A stretch of 64,000 nucleotides of DNA from contig DATLQT010000062.1 of NCBI GenBank assembly GCA_035535055.1, positions 1-64,000 of the forward strand, given 5' to 3'. The notes beneath the pieces are model-generated. The model saw only the letters and a list, made by a program, of their open reading frames with translations, made no database searches and had not been told where the DNA came from. Position 1 is the stretch's first letter. Every line of letters begins with the position of its first letter. This document shows positions 31,453 through 39,866 of the stretch, piece after piece. This DNA is from UBA6019 sp035535055. GTDB lineage: Bacteria; Chloroflexota; Dormibacteria; Dormibacterales; Dormibacteraceae. A program made the position numbers and the translations under genes.

Positions 31453-32618
31453 CGGGCGGCCACCCGAAGGCACTCGTGCGCGATGTCGAGGCTCGCGTAG
31501 GGCCGCGAGATCTCGGCCGCGCGCTCGGCCATATCCCGCCAGCGCTCGCTACCCGGCCGGGCGAGCTCGCGCACCGCCGAGAGCAGCTGGTCCGGCTTCG
31601 GCGCGTAGAGACCGAGGCCGGTCTCGGTCACGAAGGTGACGTTCGGCGTCTCCTGGCCGGGCAAGTAGCTCGTCAGCAGAATCGGCACCTCGGTCGCGAG
31701 CGCTTCCCCGATCGCTCCCGGGCCCGCCTTGCTCACCAGCAGATCGGCGGCGCGCATCAGATCCGGCACGTTGTCCACAAATCCGAGGACCAGCGCCGGC
31801 GGCTGGAAGTCGACCCGCGCGAGCCGCCGGCGGAGCTTCTCGTTGCGGCCGCAGACGACTATCAACTGCCAGTCGCCACCTCGACGGCCGAGGGCGCGGA
31901 CCTGGGTCAGGAGCTTGCCGGAGCCCTCGCCTCCACCCGAGACGAGGATCGTGAAACGGTTCTGGTCCAGCCCGAAGCGTCGCCGCAGCGCCGCCTTCTC
32001 GCCCGGAGCTGGGGGGCGAAAGCGAAGGTCGACAGGCAGTCCCAGCAGCTGCACCCTGGCCTCCGGCAGCCCGGCCGCAAGACATTCCTCACGGGCGCCA
32101 TCGGTCGGCACCACCGTCAGGTCGGCGTTGCGGAACATCCATCCGAGATGGAACTCGACCAGGTCGGTGATCACGGTGACCAGGCCGCGAGGCCTGCCGC
32201 CGCGGCGGATCGCTTGCCAGGACACATGGTTCAACAGCGGATGGACGGAGAGGACGAGGTCGGGATCGACCTTTTGAAGGGCCCTGGTCAGGATCCTCCG
32301 GATCCGGCCGCCGAATACGCCCCTTACGGCGGCGAAGGCGGGACGGTTGTTGAGTCCGTGGTACAGCGCACCCCAGAGTGCGGGCGAGCGCTGAATGATG
32401 GGAGAGTAAAGACCAGCAAGCCGGCGCACGAGCGCCGGTGAGCTATCGGCGCCCATCAACGGGTCCAGCTTGGTCACCGATGCGGACGGGTCGAGCTGCA
32501 GGATCGCCTGCTCAAGCGCCTTGGCCGCCGCCCGGTGTCCCCCGCCTGTATCGGAAAAGAGAATGAGGATCGAGGTGCCGGTGTCGGCGGTAGGGACCTT
32601 CGCAACCTCGGCCGTCAC
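31422..32618 (-). CDS. MGDG synthase/MurG-like glycosyltransferase (GT28)
   Basis: The 398-residue protein begins with the diacylglycerol-glycosyltransferase signature ILILFSDTGGGHRAAAKALE. It has a UDP-sugar-binding C-terminal half (LVSGGGEGSGK, LVLGFVDNVPDLMRAADLLV, SKAGPGAIGEALA). Enzymes of this type add a sugar to diacylglycerol to make glycolipids. The exact sugar and acceptor cannot be told from sequence. No transmembrane helix is seen, so it is probably membrane-peripheral. It is divergent from the next glycosyltransferase across about 190 bp. Confidence 0.85.
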   Translation of the reverse strand: MTAEVAKVPTADTGTSILILFSDTGGGHRAAAKALEQAILQLDPSASVTKLDPLMGADSSPALVRRLAGLYSPIIQRSPALWGALYHGLNNRPAFAAVRGVFGGRIRRILTRALQKVDPDLVLSVHPLLNHVSWQAIRRGGRPRGLVTVITDLVEFHLGWMFRNADLTVVPTDGAREECLAAGLPEARVQLLGLPVDLRFRPPAPGEKAALRRRFGLDQNRFTILVSGGGEGSGKLLTQVRALGRRGGDWQLIVVCGRNEKLRRRLARVDFQPPALVLGFVDNVPDLMRAADLLVSKAGPGAIGEALATEVPILLTSYLPGQETPNVTFVTETGLGLYAPKPDQLLSAVRELARPGSERWRDMAERAAEISRPYASLDIAHECLRVAARYRAAGQARR

Positions 32619-32809
32619 CCGCCCCTCCTGGCCAACGGCGCCGGCCGGGCGGGCCTTGGATGCATGGGGGCGCCGACAATCATATGGCGGCCGCGCCGCG
32701 TCCTCGATCGCGGGTTGATTCCCCGGGCGGGAATACCTCCCCCCGGCCTACGGTATTCGCAAGTGTGCCTGCCCACGGCAACAGGCCCCGGCTGCATGAG
32801 GTCAGGCCT

Positions 32810-34069
32810 TTGATCAACACGCCTCGAGCTCGGATCGCCGTTATCTCCATGCACACGTCCCCGACCGCGTCGCTCGGTCAGAACGCCAACGGGGGTATGA
32901 ACGTCTACATCCGGGAGATCGCGGCCGCCTTCAGCCGCTGCGGGATCGCCACCGACGTGTTCACCCTCCGAGCGGGCGCCGACGACCCCGAGATCGAGCG
33001 CTTCGCCCCGCTGAGCCGGGTCATCTACCTCCCGGTCGGCCACGACCACGCCGACAAGTACGAGCTCGAGCACCACGTGGAGGAGTTCGCCCAGCTGATC
33101 CTCGCCTTCCAGGAGGCTGACCAGGTCGACTATCAGCTGGTCTACTCGCACTACTGGCTTTCGGGCATGGTGGCAGGCGTGTTGCGAGAGCGCCTCTGCG
33201 CGCCATGGGCCCACACGGCTCACACCCTGGCGCTGGTCAAGAACCGGCATCTGGCGCCTGGTGCAACACCAGAACCCGCGGCCAGGGTTCTGGCCGAGCG
33301 CGCGATCGCACAGAGCGCCAACCTTCTTATCGCAAGCACCTCCGCGGAGGCCGACGACCTTGCCCGCCTTTACGGCACCGATCCGGACCGGATAGCGGTG
33401 GTGGCACCCGGCATTGATCTCGGTACCTTCTCCCCGATGCGCAAGGCCGACGCCAAGCGCAAGGTCGGCTATCCGGGTGAGCGCCTGCTCCTGTTCGTCG
33501 GCCGTCTCGAGCGCTTGAAGGGCGTCGAGACGATCCTGCGGGCTTTCCCGCTCGCCGCCGATCGCCGCCACCAGGATGTTCGCCTGCTGATCCTCGGCGA
33601 AGACAGCCACGAAGGTGGCGAGAGCGAGAAGGAGCGGCTTCGCGAATTGGCCGGCGAGTTGGGCATCGCCGCCCAGGTCGACTTCCTGGGATCGGTCGCC
33701 CACCACGAACTTCCCTACTTCTACGGGGCCGCCGAGGCGTGCCTGATGCCCTCGTACACAGAGTCTTTCGGGCTGGTAGGGCTGGAAGCGCAGGCCTGCG
33801 GCTGCGCCGTGGTCGCCTCCAACGTCGCCGGGCTGGCTTCGGTGGTCCGCGACGGGGTCACCGGCTACTTGGTCGACGGCCACGAGGCGGCCGAGTGGGC
33901 GGATCGGCTGGGTCGGATCCTTGACGACCCGGAGCTCGCCGAGCAGATGGGTCGCCGTGGAGTCCTGCTCGCCCAGCGCTTTCCCTGGGGCCTCGCCGCC
34001 GACAGGATCTGGGCGACGCTGGAACCGATCCTGACGACGTCGACCCAGCAGGTCGCCCACCCGAGCTAG
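32810..34069 (+). CDS. GT4-family glycosyltransferase, MshA-like
   Basis: About 419 residues in a GT-B fold. It opens with RIAVISMHTSPTASLGQN and NGGMNVYIREIA, close to MshA and sucrose-phosphate-synthase-type GT4 enzymes. The C-terminal half has LLLFVGRLERLKGVETIL, SYTESFGLVGLEAQACG and the catalytic E-x7-E. I chose the TTG giving INTPRARIAVISM, with GAGG upstream; the frame is open further upstream. Substrate is not determined: no other mycothiol genes are in the window. Confidence 0.85.
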   Translation: MINTPRARIAVISMHTSPTASLGQNANGGMNVYIREIAAAFSRCGIATDVFTLRAGADDPEIERFAPLSRVIYLPVGHDHADKYELEHHVEEFAQLILAFQEADQVDYQLVYSHYWLSGMVAGVLRERLCAPWAHTAHTLALVKNRHLAPGATPEPAARVLAERAIAQSANLLIASTSAEADDLARLYGTDPDRIAVVAPGIDLGTFSPMRKADAKRKVGYPGERLLLFVGRLERLKGVETILRAFPLAADRRHQDVRLLILGEDSHEGGESEKERLRELAGELGIAAQVDFLGSVAHHELPYFYGAAEACLMPSYTESFGLVGLEAQACGCAVVASNVAGLASVVRDGVTGYLVDGHEAAEWADRLGRILDDPELAEQMGRRGVLLAQRFPWGLAADRIWATLEPILTTSTQQVAHPS

Positions 34070-34113
34070 CAACTCGTCGGCGCGCCCGGGGGCCGGAAGC
34101 GATTTCGCCCCGA

Positions 34114-34129
34114 TGTAAAACGTTTTACA
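34114..34129. promoter_or_regulatory. parS-like site, intergenic (perfect palindrome)
   Basis: TGTAAAACGTTTTACA between the convergent ends of a glycosyltransferase and a lipoprotein gene, so it cannot be a promoter operator for either. This favours a chromosome-scale role. Confidence 0.7.
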
Positions 34130-34149
34130 TCCCGTTCGGTCGTCACCTT

Positions 34150-35781
34150 TCAAGAGCTTGCCCAGTGCAGGTCCAGGCAACTGAACGGGAAGGCCGAGGC
34201 ATCGAAGGCAGTGAGCCGAGAGGCCCCGGTCCCGTCGGCGTTCATCAACCACACCTGGGCGCTTTCCGGGGGTCCCATCAAAAAGGCGATCTGGTGGCCG
34301 TCAGGAGACGGCTGGGGCAGGAAGGCGTCCTGCTCGCTGACCGGGCCCAGCGCGGTCGCCGCGGCGAGCGTTGAAGGTGGGAGTGCGGTGTTGATCCGGA
34401 AAATCCTGCTCTGGAGCCGCCCGGAAACCTCTACCCGGGCGGCGAACACCAGGTCACTGGAGTCGGCCAGCCAGGCGGGGTCGCTGATGATGCCGGTGGC
34501 GACGGTTTCCACGCTCGCCGACCCTGTCAACGACTTCACTCGCAGCACCGAAGCGGACGGCTGCCCGCCGCCCAGCAGGTAGGCGAGCCTGGTCCCATCC
34601 GGCGCCCAGGCCAGCGCGGTCACCACTCCGACCTCGTGCTGGAGCCGGTACTGGGAGCGCAGAGCGACGTCGTATGCGCGCAGGTCAGACCCGTCGGGAC
34701 CGGTCTGGCTGAACGCGACCCGGTTGAGGTCGCGAGAAACCGCGGCGGCGTCAACCCCCGTCGCAATGGGCAGGACGTCACCATTCGGAAGCAGCCTGCT
34801 GAGGTTGTCCCGGTCGAGGTAAAGGTAGCCGGCCGCAGGTCCCAGGAAGACTGCCCATTCGGCCTGAAAGGGGAGGTCGACGGAGGGCGCATCGAATGGA
34901 TAGTCGGTCCAGCTTCGGTTGGGATGGCGGACCAGCAGGTTGGATCCATCCGGCGACCAGGAGAAGGCATCGACCGACGTCTTTTCCAGGCTGCGCGGGA
35001 AGCCGGAGTCATCGACCATCCACACTCCTGATCCCGGCGTGGAACCGGATCCGGTGGCGATGAAGGTGATCCACCGCGTCAGTGACCGTACCGGCCCGGT
35101 GGAGAAGTGCATCTTCACCGGGGGCAGGTGGTTGCCATCGGCGTCGGTGGCGTTGCTGGAGATCGTCATCTGGTAGTCCGTATGGGCTGCCAAGAGGCTG
35201 TTGGGCGCGATCAGGACGCTCCGGGCATCGGAGGGATCGGCCTGGACCGAGAAGGAGAGCGGGGGCGAGAAGGTGACCGCCGCTGAGAAGCTACCGGCAT
35301 TCATGTCCCGGCTGAAGCCCAGCGTCAGGTAGGTGGCCGGGTCAACACCCGTCTCGCCGTTTCCGGGCGAAATGGTCCGGACGTCTGGCGGGCCTTCGGT
35401 CTGAAAGACCCAACTGTGGGTGAAACCATTGACGTTGCCTTGCGTGTCGCGATAGCCCGAAAGCAGCCGGACCGTGTACTGCGTGCTCGGATCGAGGGTG
35501 TCGTGGTGGAACACCAGCGTGTTCTGCGCCGCCCAGGACACCTGGCCCGCCACGGCCGGCACGAGGCTGAAGCGCGCCGCCACCGAAGATCGATCGACGG
35601 GGCGGTCGAAGTGGATCTCCACCGGTGCGTCGGTGGGGACGTCGAGGGCTCCCTTGGCGGGGCTGATCTCGAGGATCTGGGGCGGGCTCTGGCAGCCGAC
35701 CAGCAGGAGCGGAATGGCCATCACGAGCAGCATCACCCGCGCGATCGGTATCCCGGCGGTGAGTCCGGCAGGGCCAGACAT
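34150..35781 (-). CDS. Lipoprotein with two Ig-like domains and a TolB-like beta-propeller
   Basis: The 543-residue protein has a signal sequence ending in the lipobox LLVGC (about residue 30). Two SbsA/Big_5-type Ig-like repeats follow (ISPAKGALDVPTDAPVEIHF and ISPGNGETGVDPATYLTLGF). The rest carries repeated strands of TolB/WD type (SWSPDGSNLL, AWAPDGTRLAYL, SPDGHQIAFL). It is presumably lipid-anchored outside the membrane. Its role is unknown, possibly sensing or scaffolding. It starts 5 bp after the PATAN-protein gene and is probably co-transcribed with it. Confidence 0.8.
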   Translation of the reverse strand: MSGPAGLTAGIPIARVMLLVMAIPLLLVGCQSPPQILEISPAKGALDVPTDAPVEIHFDRPVDRSSVAARFSLVPAVAGQVSWAAQNTLVFHHDTLDPSTQYTVRLLSGYRDTQGNVNGFTHSWVFQTEGPPDVRTISPGNGETGVDPATYLTLGFSRDMNAGSFSAAVTFSPPLSFSVQADPSDARSVLIAPNSLLAAHTDYQMTISSNATDADGNHLPPVKMHFSTGPVRSLTRWITFIATGSGSTPGSGVWMVDDSGFPRSLEKTSVDAFSWSPDGSNLLVRHPNRSWTDYPFDAPSVDLPFQAEWAVFLGPAAGYLYLDRDNLSRLLPNGDVLPIATGVDAAAVSRDLNRVAFSQTGPDGSDLRAYDVALRSQYRLQHEVGVVTALAWAPDGTRLAYLLGGGQPSASVLRVKSLTGSASVETVATGIISDPAWLADSSDLVFAARVEVSGRLQSRIFRINTALPPSTLAAATALGPVSEQDAFLPQPSPDGHQIAFLMGPPESAQVWLMNADGTGASRLTAFDASAFPFSCLDLHWASS

Positions 35782-35786
35782 ACCGG

Positions 35787-37334
35787 CTAGAGGTAGGTCT
35801 GCAGCTGGGCCCTCATGTCCTGCTCTAGCTTCACGAGCAGGGCGGAGTCGACGAACAGAAGGGAGATCTGGCTCACCTGCGCAACCGCCGCCTCGACGCC
35901 GACCTGGGAACGCTCGGCCGACCCCAGGAGGTCTTTCACCTTGCGGGAGCGGGCTCCGAGGGCACGGTCCGCCATTCCCTGTAGGTCCTCGACGACTGCG
36001 TCCCAGTTGGGCGGGGCTTTTGCCGCCGGGGCTGCGCTGGACTCGGGCGCAAAGGCCGAGGGCTCTGGCAGTGACTCGTCGGTGATGCTCGGGATCTGGG
36101 CCGTGTCGCCGACCGCCACCGCGGGGGCGGGATCGGGGAACGCCGGCAGCGACTCAGTCTGGTTCCCGAACGGCGCCGGCGGAGGCTCCGGGGCAGCCGC
36201 CGGGGCAGGCGCGGCCTCCGCCAGCGGTGAGGGGGCTGCCGCACGCGAATCCTTGGAGCGTGACCCCACCACGACGTCGACGTCGAGCGGCGGCCGACCA
36301 GCCGCGCCGTCGGCGGACTTCACCTCGATCATTGCGTTCTTGTCGGAGCAGAGCTCGAGGACGACCTTGGGGTCCTCGTCGATGGTGCGCGACTCACTGG
36401 TGTAGGCACCGGTGGCCTTGCCGTCGGTGAGGATGATGATCCCGGTGCCTCCCTCGCCGCGGACCATCACGCTGCCGGTCAGCTTTTGATCGTGGAGATA
36501 ATCGAGCAGCGCCGGCATGTCGACCCAGGCTGCGTACAGCTCCGTGTAGACGGGCCGCGCAACGACCAGGTCGTAGAGGCCGTCCACGATCTCCTCCGGC
36601 AGCCCAACCACGTCCAGCACGCCGTGCCCGCGGGTGACCTCGTCATTGAAGGAACGAAGCGCCTCGCTGCCGCGCTGCAGCTCGTCGCCCGGGTCGAACA
36701 TGCACTCTTGGGCCGCGCCTTCGCGGAAGAGGATCAGGCCGCTGGCCGATTCGGTGAGGAGCCTGACGTAGCCCGTGTAGCCCTCGTTCTCGAGGGTGGT
36801 GATCAAGCGCGGGAAGTCGACGAAAGAGGTCTTCAGCGAGTCGTAGACGACCTCGCCGGCGGGAACCGGGATTGGCTCCTTGCCGTGCTTCGGCTGGGGC
36901 CGGTGCTTTACACCCTTGCGGACCGGAGCCTCCTCCGGCTCGTCATGATCGGCCGGGGCCGGCCGGGAATCGGCAGCGGGTACTTCGGCGGGCGCAGCCG
37001 TCTGGTGGCTTTCGGGGGCCGTTGACGGCCCGGTCCCGTTGTCGCTGGCCGAGTTGACCAGCTCCGGGATGGAGGACTTCACCGTCTCGTCGGCGGGCAG
37101 CTTAGCCTTGGCGTCGAACGCGAAGTCCCCGTCGTGCCAGCGCAGCGCTCCGAGGACTGCATCGTCCCCCGCCGCGCCCTCGCCGGTTGCGTGGAAGAGA
37201 TGGCCGAACAGGAAGTACAGCGTGTACGCCTCGCCGTCATTTCTGACGGTGAGGGTGCCCGTCGCCCTCTCGGCCTGCGCTCCCTCCAGCAATGAGCGTA
37301 GTGCTGTCTCTTTAAGTGAGCCCTTCGCGTGCAT
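35787..37334 (-). CDS. PATAN/DUF4388-domain protein
   Basis: 515 residues. The N-terminal DUF4388 block (GSLKETALRSLLEGAQAERA, GTLTVRNDG, LYFLFGHLFHATG, GDFAFD) occurs in proteins that link signalling to polar growth or motility. Two further similar blocks appear around residues 170-330 (YTGYVRLLTESASGLILFRE and LTGSVMVRGEGGTGIIIL). A long Pro/Ala linker and a C-terminal helical region follow. The start is ATG with GGGAG upstream; the longer open frame overlaps the divergent phosphatase. Partners are unknown. Confidence 0.7.
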   Translation of the reverse strand: MHAKGSLKETALRSLLEGAQAERATGTLTVRNDGEAYTLYFLFGHLFHATGEGAAGDDAVLGALRWHDGDFAFDAKAKLPADETVKSSIPELVNSASDNGTGPSTAPESHQTAAPAEVPAADSRPAPADHDEPEEAPVRKGVKHRPQPKHGKEPIPVPAGEVVYDSLKTSFVDFPRLITTLENEGYTGYVRLLTESASGLILFREGAAQECMFDPGDELQRGSEALRSFNDEVTRGHGVLDVVGLPEEIVDGLYDLVVARPVYTELYAAWVDMPALLDYLHDQKLTGSVMVRGEGGTGIIILTDGKATGAYTSESRTIDEDPKVVLELCSDKNAMIEVKSADGAAGRPPLDVDVVVGSRSKDSRAAAPSPLAEAAPAPAAAPEPPPAPFGNQTESLPAFPDPAPAVAVGDTAQIPSITDESLPEPSAFAPESSAAPAAKAPPNWDAVVEDLQGMADRALGARSRKVKDLLGSAERSQVGVEAAVAQVSQISLLFVDSALLVKLEQDMRAQLQTYL

Positions 37335-37390
37335 ATACTCCCACCCACATCGGGGCAAGCCACGATCCCGGACCGCAGCCGAATCACGGC

Positions 37391-37396
37391 TAGTAT
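37391..37396 (+). promoter_or_regulatory. -10 hexamer, possible leaderless start of the phosphatase gene
   Basis: TAGTAT ends 10 nt before the phosphatase ATG with no Shine-Dalgarno in between. The overlapping reverse strand reads TATACT and could serve the divergent PATAN gene. Confidence 0.4.
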
Positions 37397-37406
37397 AGAC
37401 ACACAA

Positions 37407-38072
37407 ATGTCGAATTCGGGCGAAGGGGCGACGCCGCCCGACCTGCCCGAAACCACCCATTCCCGACCTCTCCAGTTGATCCTGGTGCGCCACGGCAGCT
37501 CCACCTGGAACGACGAGCGGCGGATCCAGGGCCAGCTTGATCCGCCGCTTTCGGAGAAGGGACGAGACCAGGCCCACAGGCTCGGGGCGCGCTTTCGGGG
37601 CGTGGACGTGGTCGGCTTCTACAGCAGCGACCTGCAGCGCGCGGTCGCCACCGCGGCCGCCATCGCCGAGGAGCTGGGCCGGGAGCCGGAACTGCTGCCG
37701 GCCCTGCGGGAGGTGGCCCTCGGCGAATGGGAGGGGCTCAACCGGGACGAGGTCGTCGCCCGGTACCCCGAGCAGTGGGAGAGGTGGCGCCAGCAGCCGT
37801 TGTGGGACATCGTCCCCGGGGGCGAGGGCGCCGAGGCGTTCGAGCGCCGGGTGGCCGGTGTCATCGACGAGTTGACGGCCCGCCATTCACAGGGGCGGGT
37901 GATCGTCGTCACCCACGCTGGCGTCATCCAGGTCGCCCTGCTCCGCGTCGTCGGCAGGTCCTCCAACGGACTCTTCCCGTTCACCATCGGCAACACCTCC
38001 CTGACGGTGCTGGAAGGCAGCCCCGATCGGTTCGTGGTGGGCCGGGTCAACGACACGTGTCACCTCTACTGA
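37407..38072 (+). CDS. Histidine phosphatase / phosphoglycerate mutase-like protein
   Basis: 221 residues with the catalytic RHG motif LILVRHGSSTWNDERRIQG, substrate-binding SDLQRAVATA, EWEGLNRDEV and the second catalytic His in VVTHAGVIQV. This family includes cofactor-dependent phosphoglycerate mutases and many small-molecule phosphatases. The short length and the missing mutase insert favour phosphatase. The following FemAB-like gene overlaps its 3' end by 16 bp. Confidence 0.88.
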   Translation: MSNSGEGATPPDLPETTHSRPLQLILVRHGSSTWNDERRIQGQLDPPLSEKGRDQAHRLGARFRGVDVVGFYSSDLQRAVATAAAIAEELGREPELLPALREVALGEWEGLNRDEVVARYPEQWERWRQQPLWDIVPGGEGAEAFERRVAGVIDELTARHSQGRVIVVTHAGVIQVALLRVVGRSSNGLFPFTIGNTSLTVLEGSPDRFVVGRVNDTCHLY

Positions 38073-39031
38073 CGGCCGAGGAGTGGGACCGGCGGCTCGC
38101 CGAGGCGGCTCGACCAGGGCTTGCTCCGCTGCTCCAGAGCTGGGCCTGGGGTGAGGTCCAAGCGCGCTCGGGGTGGCGGGTCGAGCGGCTCGAGCTGCCG
38201 AGCGGAGCACTCGCCAGCGTCCAGTTGCGGGGGCGGGCTCCACTGGAGAGGGCCTACGTTCCCCGCGGACCGGTCCCTGCCGGGGAGGCGGCATTGACTG
38301 ACCTCGCGCGGTGGTCGGCGGAGCGTGGACTTGCCCGGCTTCGGGTGGAGCCGGACGCCGGCGCGGAGTTGGTGCCGGTGCTCCGCGGACTTGGCTTCCG
38401 CCCCTCGCCGCAGGTTCAGCCGAAGTACACGATGATCGTCAAGCTGGGGGACGAGGACGAGACGTTGGCCTCCTTCAACCGAGGGACGCGCTACAACATC
38501 CGGCTCGCGGCCAAGCGCGGCGTGACGGTCGAGGAGGGCACCGACGGGGCCGAGATGGCGCGGCAGGCAGCCGCCAGCGCCTCACGGCAGGGCATCCGGC
38601 TGCCGGCCGCCGCCTACTACGGCCTCTTGCTCGACCTGCTTCCGTGGTGCCGTACCTACGTCGCCCGCGTCGACGGTGAGGCGGTGGCGGCGATGGTTGT
38701 CATCCACCACGACGGTCGCGGCTATTACATGTTCTCGGGCGCCAACGGCCGCCACCGCGAGCTGAAGCCGGTCTACGCCGCCAAGTGGGCGGCGATCCGC
38801 GCCGCCATAAGGGATCGATGCCGCGATTACGACCTCTGGGGTGTGCCGCCAGGCCCGGATCGCACGCATCCGTGGTACGGCCTGTGGGAGTTCAAGTCAG
38901 GCTTCAACGGCGAGCTGGTCGAGTACGCCGGCTGTTGGGACCTCGTGCTGGGTGAGGTTCGCCACGGGCTCACGGAGGCCTCCGAGAAGGCGCGCCGCAG
39001 TCTCGGCCGGCTTCTTCGCAGGGGTGCTTGA
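38057..39031 (+). CDS. FemAB-like peptidyltransferase / GNAT-fold protein
   Basis: About 324 residues from the GTG giving SPLLTAEEWDRRL. FemAB features are LLQSWAWGEVQARSGWRVER, TRYNIRLAAKRGVTVEEG and the second GNAT half (YYMFSGANGRHRELKPVYA, YDLWGVPPG, LWEFKSGFNGELVEY). Fem proteins add amino acids from aminoacyl-tRNA to the peptidoglycan stem, building interpeptide bridges. Some relatives modify other substrates. It is the only cell-wall bridge enzyme seen here. Confidence 0.82.
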   Translation: MSPLLTAEEWDRRLAEAARPGLAPLLQSWAWGEVQARSGWRVERLELPSGALASVQLRGRAPLERAYVPRGPVPAGEAALTDLARWSAERGLARLRVEPDAGAELVPVLRGLGFRPSPQVQPKYTMIVKLGDEDETLASFNRGTRYNIRLAAKRGVTVEEGTDGAEMARQAAASASRQGIRLPAAAYYGLLLDLLPWCRTYVARVDGEAVAAMVVIHHDGRGYYMFSGANGRHRELKPVYAAKWAAIRAAIRDRCRDYDLWGVPPGPDRTHPWYGLWEFKSGFNGELVEYAGCWDLVLGEVRHGLTEASEKARRSLGRLLRRGA

Positions 39032-39089
39032 TTGCCTTCCAACCGGTGGACTAGATTGCGACCGGGGACGCGCTCCCCAGAAAAGGAAG

Positions 39090-39824
39090 ATGGGTTTGGA
39101 AGCGGAGTCTGAGAGCAAGGAGGGCAAGTCGCCGCGGGTGCTGATCATCGACGGTGATCAATCCTTCCGGCGCGAGCTGCGCGCCAACTGCGAGCAGTTT
39201 GGATACCAGGTGATTGAGGCCGACACCGCTGCGGCCGGACTGCTGGCCTTCGAAGGCCAGCCGCCGAGCCTGGTCCTGCTCGAGGCCACCCTGCCCGACG
39301 GCTCCGGCCTCGATGTCTGCCGCAGCCTCCGGCGTGCCGATGCCAAGGTGCCGATCCTGATGGTCAGCGCTCGGGGAGAGGAGATCGACGTCGTGGTCGG
39401 CCTGGAGATCGGCGCGGACGATTACATCGTCAAGCCGGCCCGGATGCGCGAGCTGCTGGCCCGGATAACCGCCCATCTCCGGAAGGCGAGACTCGAGACC
39501 ACAGAGACCACCGCGGGTCGGCTCGAGTTCAAAGACCTGGTGATCGACATCAATGAGCGGCGCATCTTCCGGGACGGAGTCGAGGTCGACCTGACGCACA
39601 CCGAGTTCGACCTCCTCGCCTACTTGGCCGGCCACGCTGGCAAGGTGATGAGCCGGGAGAAGATCCTGAACCACGTCTGGGGCTACGAGTACCCGATCGA
39701 GACCCGGCTCATCGACGTCCACATCCGCAACCTGCGGCGGAAGATCGAGGCTAACTCGTCGCGGCCGTACTACATCCTGGCCGTGCCCGGGATCGGCTAC
39801 CGGTTCACCAGCGCCCGGACCTGA
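39090..39824 (+). CDS. OmpR-family regulator with Glu in place of the phosphoacceptor Asp
   Basis: 244 residues. The receiver domain has the acidic pocket (LIIDGDQS), the conserved Ser (ILMVSARGEE) and Lys (DDYIVKPAR), but the phosphorylation site reads LVLLEATLPDGSG, so Glu65 replaces Asp. Glu often mimics the phosphorylated state. The C-terminal winged helix (LTHTEFDLLAYLAGHAGKVM, DVHIRNLRRKIE, VPGIGYRF) is intact. No kinase lies next to it. It may be constitutively active or controlled by abundance. Confidence 0.87.
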   Translation: MGLEAESESKEGKSPRVLIIDGDQSFRRELRANCEQFGYQVIEADTAAAGLLAFEGQPPSLVLLEATLPDGSGLDVCRSLRRADAKVPILMVSARGEEIDVVVGLEIGADDYIVKPARMRELLARITAHLRKARLETTETTAGRLEFKDLVIDINERRIFRDGVEVDLTHTEFDLLAYLAGHAGKVMSREKILNHVWGYEYPIETRLIDVHIRNLRRKIEANSSRPYYILAVPGIGYRFTSART

Positions 39825-39866
39825 GCCGCCCCGGTCAGTCGCCGGAGCCCTGCGCTGTAAAAACGA

